DNA from: Cellvibrio sp. UBA7661
Lineage (GTDB): Bacteria; Pseudomonadota; Gammaproteobacteria; Pseudomonadales; Cellvibrionaceae
Length of the DNA: 64,000 nucleotides
Assembly: GCA_002483365.1 (NCBI GenBank)
Contig: DLHT01000008.1
Location: 15,248-79,247, forward strand
Direction: 5' to 3'
Shown piece by piece: positions 37,740 through 48,300 of the stretch. Made by a program: the position numbers and the translations under genes. Position 1 is the first letter of the stretch. Each line of letters opens with the position of its first letter. The notes below the pieces were generated by a model that was not told where the DNA came from, searched no databases, and saw only the letters and a program-made list of their open reading frames with translations.

Positions 37740-38231
37740 TCCGGCCCGGAATTAATAACCAAAGTGAAAAGTATTTTGACAAAGAAAAAAGGCAGCTCCG
37801 ATATTACAGAGCTGCCTGACGGTATATCCGAAAATACAAGAGAGATTCATGTACAACGATAAACACTGCATTACGCAGTCAACGGGATAACTCAAAACTA
37901 CTTCAAGAAAAAACTGGCGGAAAACTTCCGCCAGAATAAGGTCAAACACAACCCCTGCTCATTGGAAAATCGGCGATGAACCAATGAACATTGAGTTAAT
38001 CCTAATCCCTGCATACTAGTAGGTCAAGCTTTTTGTCAAAATGACTTTATGATATCCCGATTAGTTTTATTGTTGAACATTTATTCACTAATGATCATGA
38101 TTAATGCCACTTTGATGTGCAGCTTTTTATGCCATTCATTGTCTGCCCACAGTGGCTGTGGCATGGTTGTCGGCATTAAATCCGTCAGTCCAAATATTGT
38201 GCTGACATATTGAGTATCCGAGGAGATGAAC
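37740..38231. other. Intergenic region with two hairpins
   Basis: About 490 nt between the DUF349 gene and the GntR-type regulator. Two stems are visible: GGCAGCTC (37791-37798) with GAGCTGCC (37809-37816), and CTGGCGGA (37914-37921) with TCCGCCAG (37927-37934). The first is preceded by an A-rich run, so it would terminate minus-strand transcripts better than plus ones. The right half is AT-rich and should contain the regulator's promoter. A 65-codon minus frame here has no support. Confidence 0.55.
37780..37817 (-). terminator. Hairpin with minus-strand U-tract
   Basis: Eight-pair stem (37791-37798 with 37809-37816), A-run at 37784-37790. Its best reading is a minus-strand terminator although no minus gene ends here; it could also end the DUF349 transcript as a 3' stabilising hairpin. 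Confidence 0.5.
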
Positions 38232-38951
38232 GTGGCTAAACAGCCTGTAATTAATATGCGACCGGAGTCCAGAGGGCTGTCCTTTGACCGCCCAGCGGCA
38301 AGCCAGATCTTTGGTTTTATTCGCGACTCCATCATCAGCATGGAATTACTCCCCGGACAAATGGTGTCGGAAACGGCCTTGGCGCAACAGTTTGGTGTTA
38401 GCCGGACTCCTGTGCGCGAGGCGTTGATCCAGCTCGCCAATATTGGCTTTGTAGAGGTGCTGCCCCAACGCGGAACCTATGTGTCCAAATTCAGTATGGA
38501 GAAAATTCTGGAAGCGCGTTTTATTCGCGAGGCACTTGAGGTTGCAGTAGTCACACAACTGGCAGCCAATAGCGATGAAGCGATTCGCCTGGAAGCAGTG
38601 GATCAGTGCGAAAAAATTATCGCCGACCAAAAAACAGCTGCCGCCGATGATGATGCCCTCGCCTTTCAAATGCTTGACGATACTTTTCATCAAACACTGG
38701 CCAGTTTTACCCAGTATCCACGCGTAGCGTCTTTTATTGAGGCAGAAAAAGCCCATATGGATCGCGTACGCAATTTAAGCCTGCATGTAAGTGGGCAATA
38801 CAAACGCATCCTCAATCAACACAGCGCGATTATCAAAGCCATCAAAGAAGGTTCAGCACAAAAATCCGCAGCGGCAATGAGCGTGCATCTCAAAGATGTG
38901 TTCAATATCCTTGAAGTAATTCCGCAAGAACATCCCGAGTATTTCACCTGA
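38232..38951 (+). CDS. GntR-family (FadR/FCD subfamily) transcriptional regulator
   Basis: 239 residues from a GTG at 38232. This start is preferred to the ATG at 38226 because the only ribosome site, GAGGAG, abuts that ATG but is spaced 6 nt from the GTG. The N-terminal winged helix (about 20-85) carries SETALAQQFGVSRTPVREAL and the wing LPQRGTYVSKF. The C-terminal FCD helical effector domain (about 95-225) has a metal-site-like set (FIREALEV, DDTFHQTL, HSAIIKAI). FCD regulators usually respond to organic acids and repress nearby metabolic genes, but none is adjacent; the next genes are lapG and lapD, 204 nt downstream, after a weak hairpin. Its target is unknown. Confidence 0.92.
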   Translation: MAKQPVINMRPESRGLSFDRPAASQIFGFIRDSIISMELLPGQMVSETALAQQFGVSRTPVREALIQLANIGFVEVLPQRGTYVSKFSMEKILEARFIREALEVAVVTQLAANSDEAIRLEAVDQCEKIIADQKTAAADDDALAFQMLDDTFHQTLASFTQYPRVASFIEAEKAHMDRVRNLSLHVSGQYKRILNQHSAIIKAIKEGSAQKSAAAMSVHLKDVFNILEVIPQEHPEYFT

Positions 38952-38974
38952 TTGTGTTTTGCTTTTAACAAACG

Positions 38975-38996
38975 GCCTATCCCACCCAGGATAGGC
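38975..38996 (+). terminator. Weak hairpin after the GntR-type gene
   Basis: GCCTATCC (38975-38982) pairs with GGATAGGC (38989-38996), loop CACCCA. No T-run follows, so termination would be inefficient. Confidence 0.4.
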
Positions 38997-39155
38997 TCAA
39001 GCAGATGCGCAACAATGTTCAATCCGCACCATCAAATTACTGTCTATACTGCGATGCATGTTAATGATTTGATGCCTGGCTGAACCCAATGCCGTATTTT
39101 TTTATACACCGCGCCACAACTACTGCAGACAAACCGATATTAGCGGAGCCGCTGC

Positions 39156-39860
39156 ATGCGTGTGCCTAGCATTTTCCTGCTTGGTAGCGCATGGAAATTG
39201 CCGGGGTTATCGGTATTGCGTACTAAGTTGCCGCTGTTGCTACTCAGCCTTTCACTGCTAGTCAGCGCCGATATTCAGCCACAGAAAATGCAGGAATCCA
39301 TGCGCAGCCGTTATGGTGATGACGGGATTGCCCTGCTAGATGCCTGGCAGCGAATGCTGGTTGATGCCATCCACAATTCCAATGAAGACAAACTCATCCA
39401 GGTCAACCAATTTTTTAATCGCCACGTGCGCTACACGGAAGATGCCGTGTTGTGGAAAAAATCGGACTTCTGGGCAACACCGTTAGACCTGATGGGTATG
39501 CGTGCAGGTGATTGCGAGGATTACACCATCGCAAAATATCTCAGCTTGTTGCAATTAGGCTTTTCTAACCAACAGTTGCGATTGATATATGTCAAAGCGC
39601 AAATTGGCGGCCCCCAAAGCAAAATTTTCCAGGCACATATGGTGTTGGGCTATTACCCGACACCCGATGCTACCCCATTGATCCTCGATAGTCTGATCAA
39701 CACCATTGAACCTGCAAATCAACGGCCGGACTTGCGCCCGGTATTCAGCTTTAATAGCGAAGGTTTGTGGGTAGGCAATAAGGAAACCACGGCTGACCCC
39801 ACTGCCCGCTTATCGCGTTGGCGTGATTTGCTGGCACGTGTTCATGAAGAAGGTTTTTAA
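39156..39860 (+). CDS. lapG: LapG-type periplasmic cysteine protease (transglutaminase-like, BTLCP)
   Basis: 234 residues. Periplasmic protease that cuts the N-terminal retention module of LapA-type adhesins and so releases them from the cell. An N-terminal signal (about 25-45, LPLLLLSLSLLVSA) leads to the BTLCP domain. The catalytic triad is visible: Cys120 in GDCEDYT, His161 in AHMVLGYY, Asp178 in LILDSL. The ATG has GGAG 7 nt upstream. lapD begins 40 nt later, giving the usual lapG-lapD pair, and a LapA-type substrate with a TAAG site is encoded 2.5 kb away. Calcium dependence is known for the family. Confidence 0.95.
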   Translation: MRVPSIFLLGSAWKLPGLSVLRTKLPLLLLSLSLLVSADIQPQKMQESMRSRYGDDGIALLDAWQRMLVDAIHNSNEDKLIQVNQFFNRHVRYTEDAVLWKKSDFWATPLDLMGMRAGDCEDYTIAKYLSLLQLGFSNQQLRLIYVKAQIGGPQSKIFQAHMVLGYYPTPDATPLILDSLINTIEPANQRPDLRPVFSFNSEGLWVGNKETTADPTARLSRWRDLLARVHEEGF

Positions 39861-39899
39861 AATGCAGACTACAAAAATTGATACCAAAAGGCACAGACC

Positions 39900-41813
39900 A
39901 TGTCACTGATAAAACAATTGTGGATAGGCATTATTTTACTGTTGCTACTAGCGCTTGCCGGTAATTTTATTATCAGCATCCTGACTGCAAAAACTTATCT
40001 GCAAGAACAATTGCGTTTAAAAAACATCGATAACGCCAACTCCCTTGCACTGTCTATTTCACAGATGCCAGAGAAAGATCCGGTCACGCTGGAGTTATTG
40101 ATCACCGCACAATTTGATGCAGGCCATTACGAGTACATTCTGTTTCAGGATGCTAACAACAAACCGATTGTCGCACGCAATTTTGAAGAGAATGATAAAG
40201 ATGCGGCACAGGTTCCCGCCTGGTTTGCGCGATGGGTTGCACTGGATGCAGCACCGGGAATTGCACAAGTACAAGATGGTTGGCAACAAGCAGGGACATT
40301 ACTTGTAAAAAGTCATTCGCGTTATGCAGTGGAAGCACTGTGGAGCAATACACGCAATTTATTGGACTGGTTTATTATCGCAACACTGCTCAGTGGATTG
40401 ATTGGTAGTTTCATCCTGAAATATATTTCACGTCCATTGGATTTGATTGTGGATCAGGCCGAAGCCATCGGCCAACGTCGATTCATTGTGTCGGAAGAGC
40501 CCAGAACCAAAGAGTTCCAACGGCTGGTGCGGGCGATGAACACCTTATCGCAAGGTGTTAAACAAATGCTTGATAAAGAAGCGCGCCAGCTTGAATCACT
40601 CAGACGTGAATCACAAACCGATGTATTGACTGGACTTGCCAACCGCACCCATTTTTTAAATTTGCTAGATGCCCAATTAACTAATGAAGAATTGCAATCT
40701 GATGGTGTGATGGTGATTGCGCGGGTCATGCATTTAAATGAGCTCAACAATCGTTTAGGTCATCAACAAGTCGATCAGTTACTGCGTGCAATTGCCGGGG
40801 TATTCAGCGATATCCAAAATAAACATCCCGATAGCTATGCAGGACGCTTAAACGGCAGCGACTTTAGTTTGCTGATTCCCACCGACACCCCCATTGATAT
40901 TATTAGTGCAGAAGTTTCCCAGGCACTTAACTTTCAATTGATCGCAGGAGGTTTTGATAAAGTTGCCGTACCGCTGGCACTGTGTAGCTTTAATCATGGT
41001 GACAAATGCAGTGAAATCTTGCACAAACTTGATGGCGCCCTTGCGCAAGCAGAACTAAAAGGCAATCGCGCTGTGGTAACAGTTACCCAGCATCAAATTG
41101 ATTATGCACAACACAATCTCAGCCAATGGCGCGATGCGATTAGCCATTCTCTGGCCACTCAAAATCTGTCGTTGGCAAAATTTCCGGTGCGCACAAGCAA
41201 TCAGGAGTTATTGCATGAAGAAGCTGCGGTGCGCTTACAGTTGGATGAAGCGTTAAAACCTGCCGGATATTTTATGCCCTGGGCAGTACGCTTGGGGCTC
41301 ATGCCCAATGTTGATATCGCGGTATTAAAACTCGCACTCACCGAGTTGAACCGTTACCCGGCTCCACTCTCAATCAATGTGTCAGCTGCATCGCTCTGCA
41401 GCACCAATTTTCGTGAGCAAGCCGTTTCACTATTAACTGAAAACCCCGGCTGTGCCGCGCGGTTGTGGATTGAGTTTCCGGAAGTGTGTGCATTGCGCCA
41501 TCTGGAAGAGTTGCGCGCATTTTCATCCCGCTTACGCACGCTGGGCTGCCGTGTAGGTTTGGAACACGTAGGTTTGGAATTTACCCAATTTGCTAATTTG
41601 CAAGATATGGGCTTGGCCTATTTAAAAATCGATAGTGCCATTGTGCGCGATATACAACACAACACCAGCAGCCAGAGTTTTGTCCAAAGCCTCTGTACAC
41701 TCGGGCATTCATTGGGTATTCAAATGATTGCCGAAGGCGTAATCAGTGAAGGAGAACAACAAACGCTGATTAAAATTGGCCTTGATGGATTTACCGGCAC
41801 GCATATTGTTTGA
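39900..41813 (+). CDS. lapD: LapD-type c-di-GMP receptor with degenerate GGDEF and EAL domains
   Basis: 637 residues, inner-membrane receptor that binds c-di-GMP in its inactive EAL domain and then sequesters LapG through its periplasmic domain. Order: TM1 (about 7-28), LapD/MoxY-type periplasmic domain (about 29-150), TM2 (about 152-172), HAMP, GGDEF-like (about 235-400) and EAL-like (about 410-637). The GGDEF site is replaced by NGSDF and the EAL signature by MPWAVRL, so neither enzyme activity is expected, as in characterised LapD. Length matches family members (about 650). Directly downstream of lapG, and followed by a strong terminator shared with the converging small gene. Confidence 0.95.
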   Translation: MSLIKQLWIGIILLLLLALAGNFIISILTAKTYLQEQLRLKNIDNANSLALSISQMPEKDPVTLELLITAQFDAGHYEYILFQDANNKPIVARNFEENDKDAAQVPAWFARWVALDAAPGIAQVQDGWQQAGTLLVKSHSRYAVEALWSNTRNLLDWFIIATLLSGLIGSFILKYISRPLDLIVDQAEAIGQRRFIVSEEPRTKEFQRLVRAMNTLSQGVKQMLDKEARQLESLRRESQTDVLTGLANRTHFLNLLDAQLTNEELQSDGVMVIARVMHLNELNNRLGHQQVDQLLRAIAGVFSDIQNKHPDSYAGRLNGSDFSLLIPTDTPIDIISAEVSQALNFQLIAGGFDKVAVPLALCSFNHGDKCSEILHKLDGALAQAELKGNRAVVTVTQHQIDYAQHNLSQWRDAISHSLATQNLSLAKFPVRTSNQELLHEEAAVRLQLDEALKPAGYFMPWAVRLGLMPNVDIAVLKLALTELNRYPAPLSINVSAASLCSTNFREQAVSLLTENPGCAARLWIEFPEVCALRHLEELRAFSSRLRTLGCRVGLEHVGLEFTQFANLQDMGLAYLKIDSAIVRDIQHNTSSQSFVQSLCTLGHSLGIQMIAEGVISEGEQQTLIKIGLDGFTGTHIV

Positions 41814-41839
41814 GTTTGGCACGGTTGTGTCACAAATAA

Positions 41840-41876
41840 AAAAAACCGTTGCGATCTTCTCGCAACGGTTTTTTAT
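41840..41876. terminator. Bidirectional terminator between lapD and the converging small gene
   Basis: An 11-pair stem (41844-41854 with 41860-41870, core AACCGTTGCGA) is flanked by an A-run and a T-run, so it works for lapD on plus and for the small gene on minus. Confidence 0.93.
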
Positions 41877-41933
41877 TGGCTGATTGATTTTTTAAACACT
41901 AGCAGTTTTTGTGTGCGGCTTTCATCATTGATT

Positions 41934-42263
41934 TTATAAAGGCAAGTTATCCCCGTCATCCAACAACTCTATGCCCTTTCGCTTACCGCGCAACTCGCGG
42001 CGATTTAATAATTTGTCTTGTGCGATTGTGGGTAAATCCGTAAAGCGGATAACCCCTTGCTCAACCAACAAACCCACCACATCTTCCATTACCCGCGCCA
42101 TGGATTGGTCTGTTTGTTCCAGTGCGATTTGTTCAGGCGATTTTTCACTCTGGATAAATTGCAGCAATTCAGGTGAGTCATCGGCAAGGCGTTCGTCGAT
42201 ACCATCCTCTGCCACTTTACTCATGGCAGTAATTTCACCACTTGCATTACGTTTTACAAACAT
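41934..42263 (-). CDS. Small conserved protein, often annotated 'tryptophan synthase subunit beta like'
   Basis: 109 residues starting MFVKRNASGEITAMS, acidic in the middle and with a Lys/Arg-rich stretch near the C terminus (RRELRGKRKG). Similar gammaproteobacterial proteins carry the misleading name above but are far too small for TrpB and lack its lysine and substrate motifs. One conserved region (ARVMEDVVGLLVEQGVIRFTDLP) looks like a small helical domain. The ribosome site is GTAGGAAACGGT. It lies between two terminators, so it is transcribed alone. Function unknown. Confidence 0.85.
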   Translation of the reverse strand: MFVKRNASGEITAMSKVAEDGIDERLADDSPELLQFIQSEKSPEQIALEQTDQSMARVMEDVVGLLVEQGVIRFTDLPTIAQDKLLNRRELRGKRKGIELLDDGDNLPL

Positions 42264-42289
42264 ACCGTTTCCTACAAAGAAAGCATGTG

Positions 42290-42320
42290 TAAAAAATCCC
42301 GCAAGAAAGCGGGATTTTTA
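42290..42320. terminator. Terminator of lapA (minus), bidirectional
   Basis: AAAAATCCCGC (42292-42302) pairs with GCGGGATTTTT (42309-42319), loop AAGAAA. The A-run supplies the minus-strand U-tract just past the lapA stop. Confidence 0.92.
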
Positions 42321-42340
42321 TTCGCGTCCAACATTTTTTA

Positions 42341-45300
42341 TTAATCAGTAATCAACTTATTATTGTTGAGTAACTGGGTAATAATTTGCTGATCGGTTGT
42401 AGCACCGCTGTAAAGCGATTGCAGATTTACACCACTCAATACGATTTGCTGTGTCTCTGCACCACTGGTGAAGCTTCCACCAACAGAATGACTATCGGCT
42501 GCAAAACCACCTGCGTGGCTGATATGGATAATAGTATCGCTACCAGAGATTTCAAAGTGCAGGTAGTTCGCTAAATTGCCCGCACCATTGGATGCTCCAA
42601 CCGATTCGCCTTGCAACAAATCACGCAGATCCAACACGTCACCACCACTGGTATTACTGCCTGCTGCACTTGTTGAAAAGTTCTGGATGGTATCTACCGC
42701 AGGCGTACCTGCTGCACCTTGATCACCTAAAGACCAGACAAAGACATCCACAAAGCTTTCACCAGCATCACCACCTTTCAGGGTGTCATTGCCTGAACCA
42801 CCACTGATGCGGTCAGACCCGGAGCCAGCGTTGATGGTGTCGTTGCCGCTGCCACCAAAAAATACATCTGAACCGGCCGCCGCACTCAGGTTGTCATCAC
42901 CGGCACCGCCATAAACAACGTTGTTACCGCTGCCAGCGTTAATCGTATTATTGCCGTTACCACCCTGAATAAATTCATTGGCAGATGACCCTGTGTAATT
43001 ACCAGATTCTGTGGTGGTGATATCTACCGTGGTATAGGCCGCCTTCAATGTCACTACACTCGATACCGATGCTGTTGCACCACCGTTAATCTCGGTAGAG
43101 GTGACTTGCACAGTCAGATTAGTCGCAAGCGTTGTATAGCTGCCTGGCAGGTTTAATGTCAGGTTGGGCAGATCCGCCTCGGTAAATTGCCAGACCCCAC
43201 CGCCTAAATTGGTTCCTGCATTAAAGCTCAGCCCTGTTGGCACATTGCTGACTTTAATTGAAAGGGTTTCTGAGCCATCGGTATCCACCAGCTTGGTGAT
43301 AATCGGGAATTTCACACTGGTTCCGCCGGTACCATGAGCAACTGCAACCAGTGATTTGGTAACAACCATACTAGCTGCAGTTGCCGAGCCTACGGTGACA
43401 TTCACTGTGGCAGTGCTGGTTGCACCAAGGGCATCACGAACGGTATAGTTAAAGCTGGCGGCACCTTCAAATCCAGTGACAGGTGTAAAGACTACATTTG
43501 AGCCAGATAAGCTAACGGTTCCATTGGTGGCACCTTGGACACTGACAAGCGTCATGGCATCCCCATCAGCGTCAGAATCGTTAGCAAGCAGAGCAGAAGT
43601 GGCAATGCTAATGGCAGTATTCATTTTGGTCATACTGCTATCGTCACCGAGAGTCGGAGCTTGGTTACTGCGTCCAACCAACAAGTTGACTGTTGCAGTA
43701 TCAGAGCCGCCGCGACCATCGCTCAGCGTATACGTAAAACTGGCGGTGCCTACATAGCCACTGGTGGGGGTAAACACGACGTTGCCACCGACCAAACTCA
43801 CTGTACCGTTCACCGCTCCCTGAACACTGACAATACTCAGGGTATCTGCATCCAGATCGCTATCGTTGGCCAGCAAACTTACAGCACTTATGGTATTTGC
43901 AACACCTTCGATGACGGTAAGGGAACCATTGATAGTAGCAGGACCTGTACCCTTGAACCCCGTCAGGAAGTAATCACCCCCATCACCAGATCCATCAACC
44001 GTATTCAAAGCCTTGAATTTAATACTATTGAATACAACGTTGCCGGTATTGATACTGAAGCTACCCTGCTCACTGCCGCCAGATAAACGGAAGGTATCTG
44101 AAGCTACCAATACCCCGTTGAAGTAGGCCTCCCACACACCAACTTCACCGCCATTTTCCCCCGGGAAGAGTCGGCTCACACTAAAATTGGCTTGATTCAG
44201 GTTTCCATTAAAGGTCATCACCAAAGATTCGGACTTGCCTGTCGCAATGTCGTACTCAATCTGGTCAGGCACCAAAGAGGTACCCCTTGGTGTACCTTGA
44301 ATTCCAAGGGTATTGGCATTGCCGTCGACAGTGCCTATATAGAGTGATGCGGCTGTATCGTTAGCTTTGTAGCCTGAAACATTAACGGCCATCCCTTTAC
44401 TGTCTAGATTGGTCCACAAGTCCGATGCAGAGAAATCGCCAAATGCCACTGAATACGCTGATGCACCTGCAGGGTCATCTACCGCATCCGGAGCTGTGTT
44501 GGCCTTGGCGACAGTGACATTAACCGTCGCAGTATCTGTACCGCCTTTGCCATCAGAAACAGTGTAAGTAAAGGATGCCGGGCCGTGATAACCCGCCGTT
44601 GGGGTAAAGACCACATTTCCACCCACCAGATTCACTGTGCCATTGGTTGCGCCCTGTACAGAATCAATCGTCAACGTATCACTGTCCAGATCCGTGTCAT
44701 TCATCAGCAATTGCACAGGAGTCAGGGTCAAGACCTCATCCTGTTTGACACTGGCAGTATCGTCCAGCGCAACAGGGCCATCGTTAGTACCTACGACGGT
44801 AATGGTAACTATCTTGCTGGTGCCATCGAGACTGGTGACAGAGAAGCTGTCCTGTTTGGTCTCACCTTCTTTCAGCTGTTGGACGGCAGGTTTGGTGTTA
44901 TCAATGGTGTAAGTCCAGTTGCCCGAAGCATCAATCGAGAAATGCCCGTAAGTGCCAGGGCTATTGGTTCTGGCGTTGAAAGAGGCTTCGCCTGCATCAG
45001 GATCACTGATGGTCAGAGTTCCGGTTGCAGTCGTTTGCGCCAGGGTATCTTCTTTCACGCTGCCGGAACCTGAACCAATGAGGGCAGGATCGGCAATCGG
45101 ATTGACGGTGATACTCACGGTCGCCGGTGTTGCATCCTGTAACCCATCATTATCCTGAGCGGCATAGCTGAAGCTGGTATTACCATTCCAGTCAGCGCTT
45201 GGATTGAAATACACGGGGCCGGTTACCAGATCGCCACTATTGACCAAGGTAGTCATAGCCGCATCGGTATACAGCAAGCCGTTGGCCGGTAGGGATTTGA

Positions 45301-48300
45301 TGACATAACCCGCAAGGGTGCCATCGCTATCACTACCACTGAGGCTGATCGTGATAAGCGTGTCTTCATTGCCGGTGGCGGTGACATCGTCGGTCGCTGG
45401 GGGAACAGCGGCTGGCGGGGTTACAGCGATATTGACAACAGCAGTATCAAAGCCTCCTTTACCATCAGACACGCTGTAGCTAAATGAGGCTGGCCCGGTG
45501 TAACCCGGGGTTGGTGTGAATATGATGTTGCCGCCGGAAATGGTGACTGTCCCATTGGTCATGCTGAAGATGGTCGATACCGACAAGGTATTACCATCAA
45601 TATCGACGTCGTTTGCCAACAGCTGGCTCGGGCTTATGGTAAGCGCACCATTTTGCACCACTGAAAAATTGTCATCCGCAGCGACAGGCGCATCATTCAT
45701 AGGGGTTACGGTGATAGTCAAGGTACTGGTTGCGCCAGTGTTAGTGGTATAGCTAATTACCGGCACAGAACCGTGGTAGTTGGCATCGGGCGTGAATTCA
45801 TAGTCGCCATTACTCAGTAACAGGAATGATCCAACGCCGGAAATATTGGTCGTCGCTCCAGGCAAATAAGCGACACCGTTGATTTCATAACTTTGGATGC
45901 TTAACAAATCATCCGAATCTTTATCATTAGTCAACACATTACCATTGATAAAATCATCTTCCGGCACACTGACATTCTCAGGAGTCATCACCGTGGGGTC
46001 GTTGACCGAATTCACTGTGATATTGACTGTCGCGGTGCTAAATCCACCTTTGCCGTCACTGATGGTGTAACGGAATGAAGCAGGACCAGAGTAATCAAGC
46101 GTAGGAGTGAAGACGATATTTCCACCAACCACACTCAAGGTTCCGTTGGTAGCATTTTGAATCGTCACTATTGTGAGCGGGTTATTCTCGGCATCAGTAT
46201 CGTTTACCAACAGTTGGCTTGGACTGATGACCAAGGGGGTATCTTCATTAATAACAAAGACATCATCTACTGCAACAGGTGGATCATTTTCTGGTGTTAC
46301 ATTGATCGTAACGGTGGCCACGCTGCCATCTACAGTGCCGTCATTCACCTTGTAGGTGAAACTGTCGGTAGTGGTTTCGCTGCCATTGTGGACATAGGTG
46401 AAAGTGCCGTCGGCATTGAGCGTCAATGAACCATTGGTAGGCCCAGAGACGAGAATGGCGGTCAGTGAATCGCCGTCTGCGTCGGTATCATTCAAGGTGA
46501 TTTTATTGGCCGCGGTCACTGTGAGAGTGCCGCCTTCAGCAACGGTGAATACATCGTCCACTGCAACCGGGGCCTGGTTAACGGGAACAACAGGATTCAC
46601 ACCAATCGTGACCGTACTGGTAGTAGTACCACCGTTACCGTCATTGATTGTCACCACAAAGCTGTCGCCACCGGTGTAACCAGAATTCGGGGTATAGGTG
46701 AATGTGCCCGTTGCGGGGTTCAACACCACGGTGCCACTCGTCGGGCTGCCTGTGATGCTGTAAGACAAGGTATCGCCATCCGGGTCATTCGCGCTGATAG
46801 CGCCATTCACCGGAACATTTTCATCGGTGGTCAGATTCAGGTTGCTAGCCGTTGGAGCACCATTTACTGGTGCAACACCGATAGACACCAAGCTGGTGGT
46901 AGTTCCGCCATTGCCATCACTAATCGTGACGGTAAAGCTGTCGCTGCCGGTATAACCAGAATTCGGGGTGTAGGTGAATGTGCCCGTTGCGGGATTCAAC
47001 ACCACGGTGCCACTCGTCGGGCTGCCTGTGATGCTGTAAGACAAGGTATCGCCATCCGGGTCATTCGCGCTGATAGCGCCATTAACGGGTACGTCTTCGT
47101 CGGTGGTCAGGTTAAGGTTGCTTGCGGTGGGCGCATCATTCACCGGTGTTACGCCGATGTTGATACGGCTGGTTGTGCTGCCGCCGTTGCCATCGCTAAT
47201 GGTGGCAACAAAGCTGTCGCTGCCGTTGTAATTTGGATTCGGGGTGTAGATGAATCCACCGGTGGCAGGGTTCAGGGTCACTGTACCGTTGGCAGGCTGG
47301 CCGGAAACCGTGTAGGCCAGGGTATCGCCATCGACATCACTGGCAGCCACTTGCCCACTAATGGAGGTATCTTCAGGCGTTGTGAGGTTTTGGTCGCTGC
47401 TCACCGGCGCATCATTCACCGGGGTTACACCAATGTTGATGAGGCTGGTCGTGGTGCCGCCATTGCCATCGCTGATGGTGACCACAAAGCGGTCACTGCC
47501 GTTGTAGTTGGCGTTAGGGGTATAGGTAAACTCACCCGTTGCAGGGTTAAGCACGACAGTGCCGTTAGCAGGCTGACCAGAGACGCTATAAGCCAAGGTA
47601 TCGCCATCGACATCAGTTGCAGTCACTTGGCCGTCGATCGGCGTATCTTCCGGTGTTGTCAGGTTTTGGTCGCCGCTCACCGGGGCATCGTTAACAGGAT
47701 TCACACCAATCCGCACTGTGCTGGTCGCAGTCCCACCGTTGCCATCGCTGATGGTCACGACAAAACTATCGCTACCGTTAAAGTCGGGGTTGGGGGTGTA
47801 CACAAACCCACCGGTTGCCGGATCAAGGGCTACAGTGCCGCTGGTTGGCTGGCCGGATACAACATAGGTCAGGGTATCGCCTTCGATATCCTGTGCGACC
47901 ACCTGACCATTCACCGGCGTGTCTTCATCGGTGGTGAGGTTGATGTCATTGGTGGTAGGCGCGTCATTCACTGGCGCGATCGTCAAACTGATTGTGGTAG
48001 TCGTGGCATTACCGCGACTGTCGGTCACTGTGACGACAAAACTGTCACTGCCGTTGTAGTTGGCATTGGGGGTGAAGATAAATTGGCCGGTAGCAGCATC
48101 CAGCACCACAGTGCCATTAACCGGTGCGCTAGCCAGGGTGAAGGTGAGCGTATCGCCTTCCAGGTCCGAGGCGATAATCTGACCGGCAATGGTTTCATCC
48201 TCATTACCAGATAAACTTTGATCGATGGCTTCGGGAGCGCGGTTGATGTAATCGCTGGCACCCGCATCGTTTTCGACATCACCGCCAGCGCCTGTTGAAT

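Noticed and set aside
37752..37949. 65-codon minus frame after the DUF349 gene
   Set aside because: It spans two hairpins, has no ribosome site and no recognisable motif.
39900..41813. Active diguanylate cyclase or phosphodiesterase
   Set aside because: GGDEF is NGSDF and the EAL signature is lost; the context next to lapG identifies a LapD receptor.
41934..42263. Tryptophan synthase beta subunit
   Set aside because: Only 109 residues, no PLP lysine motif and no trp neighbours; the name used for this family is misleading.
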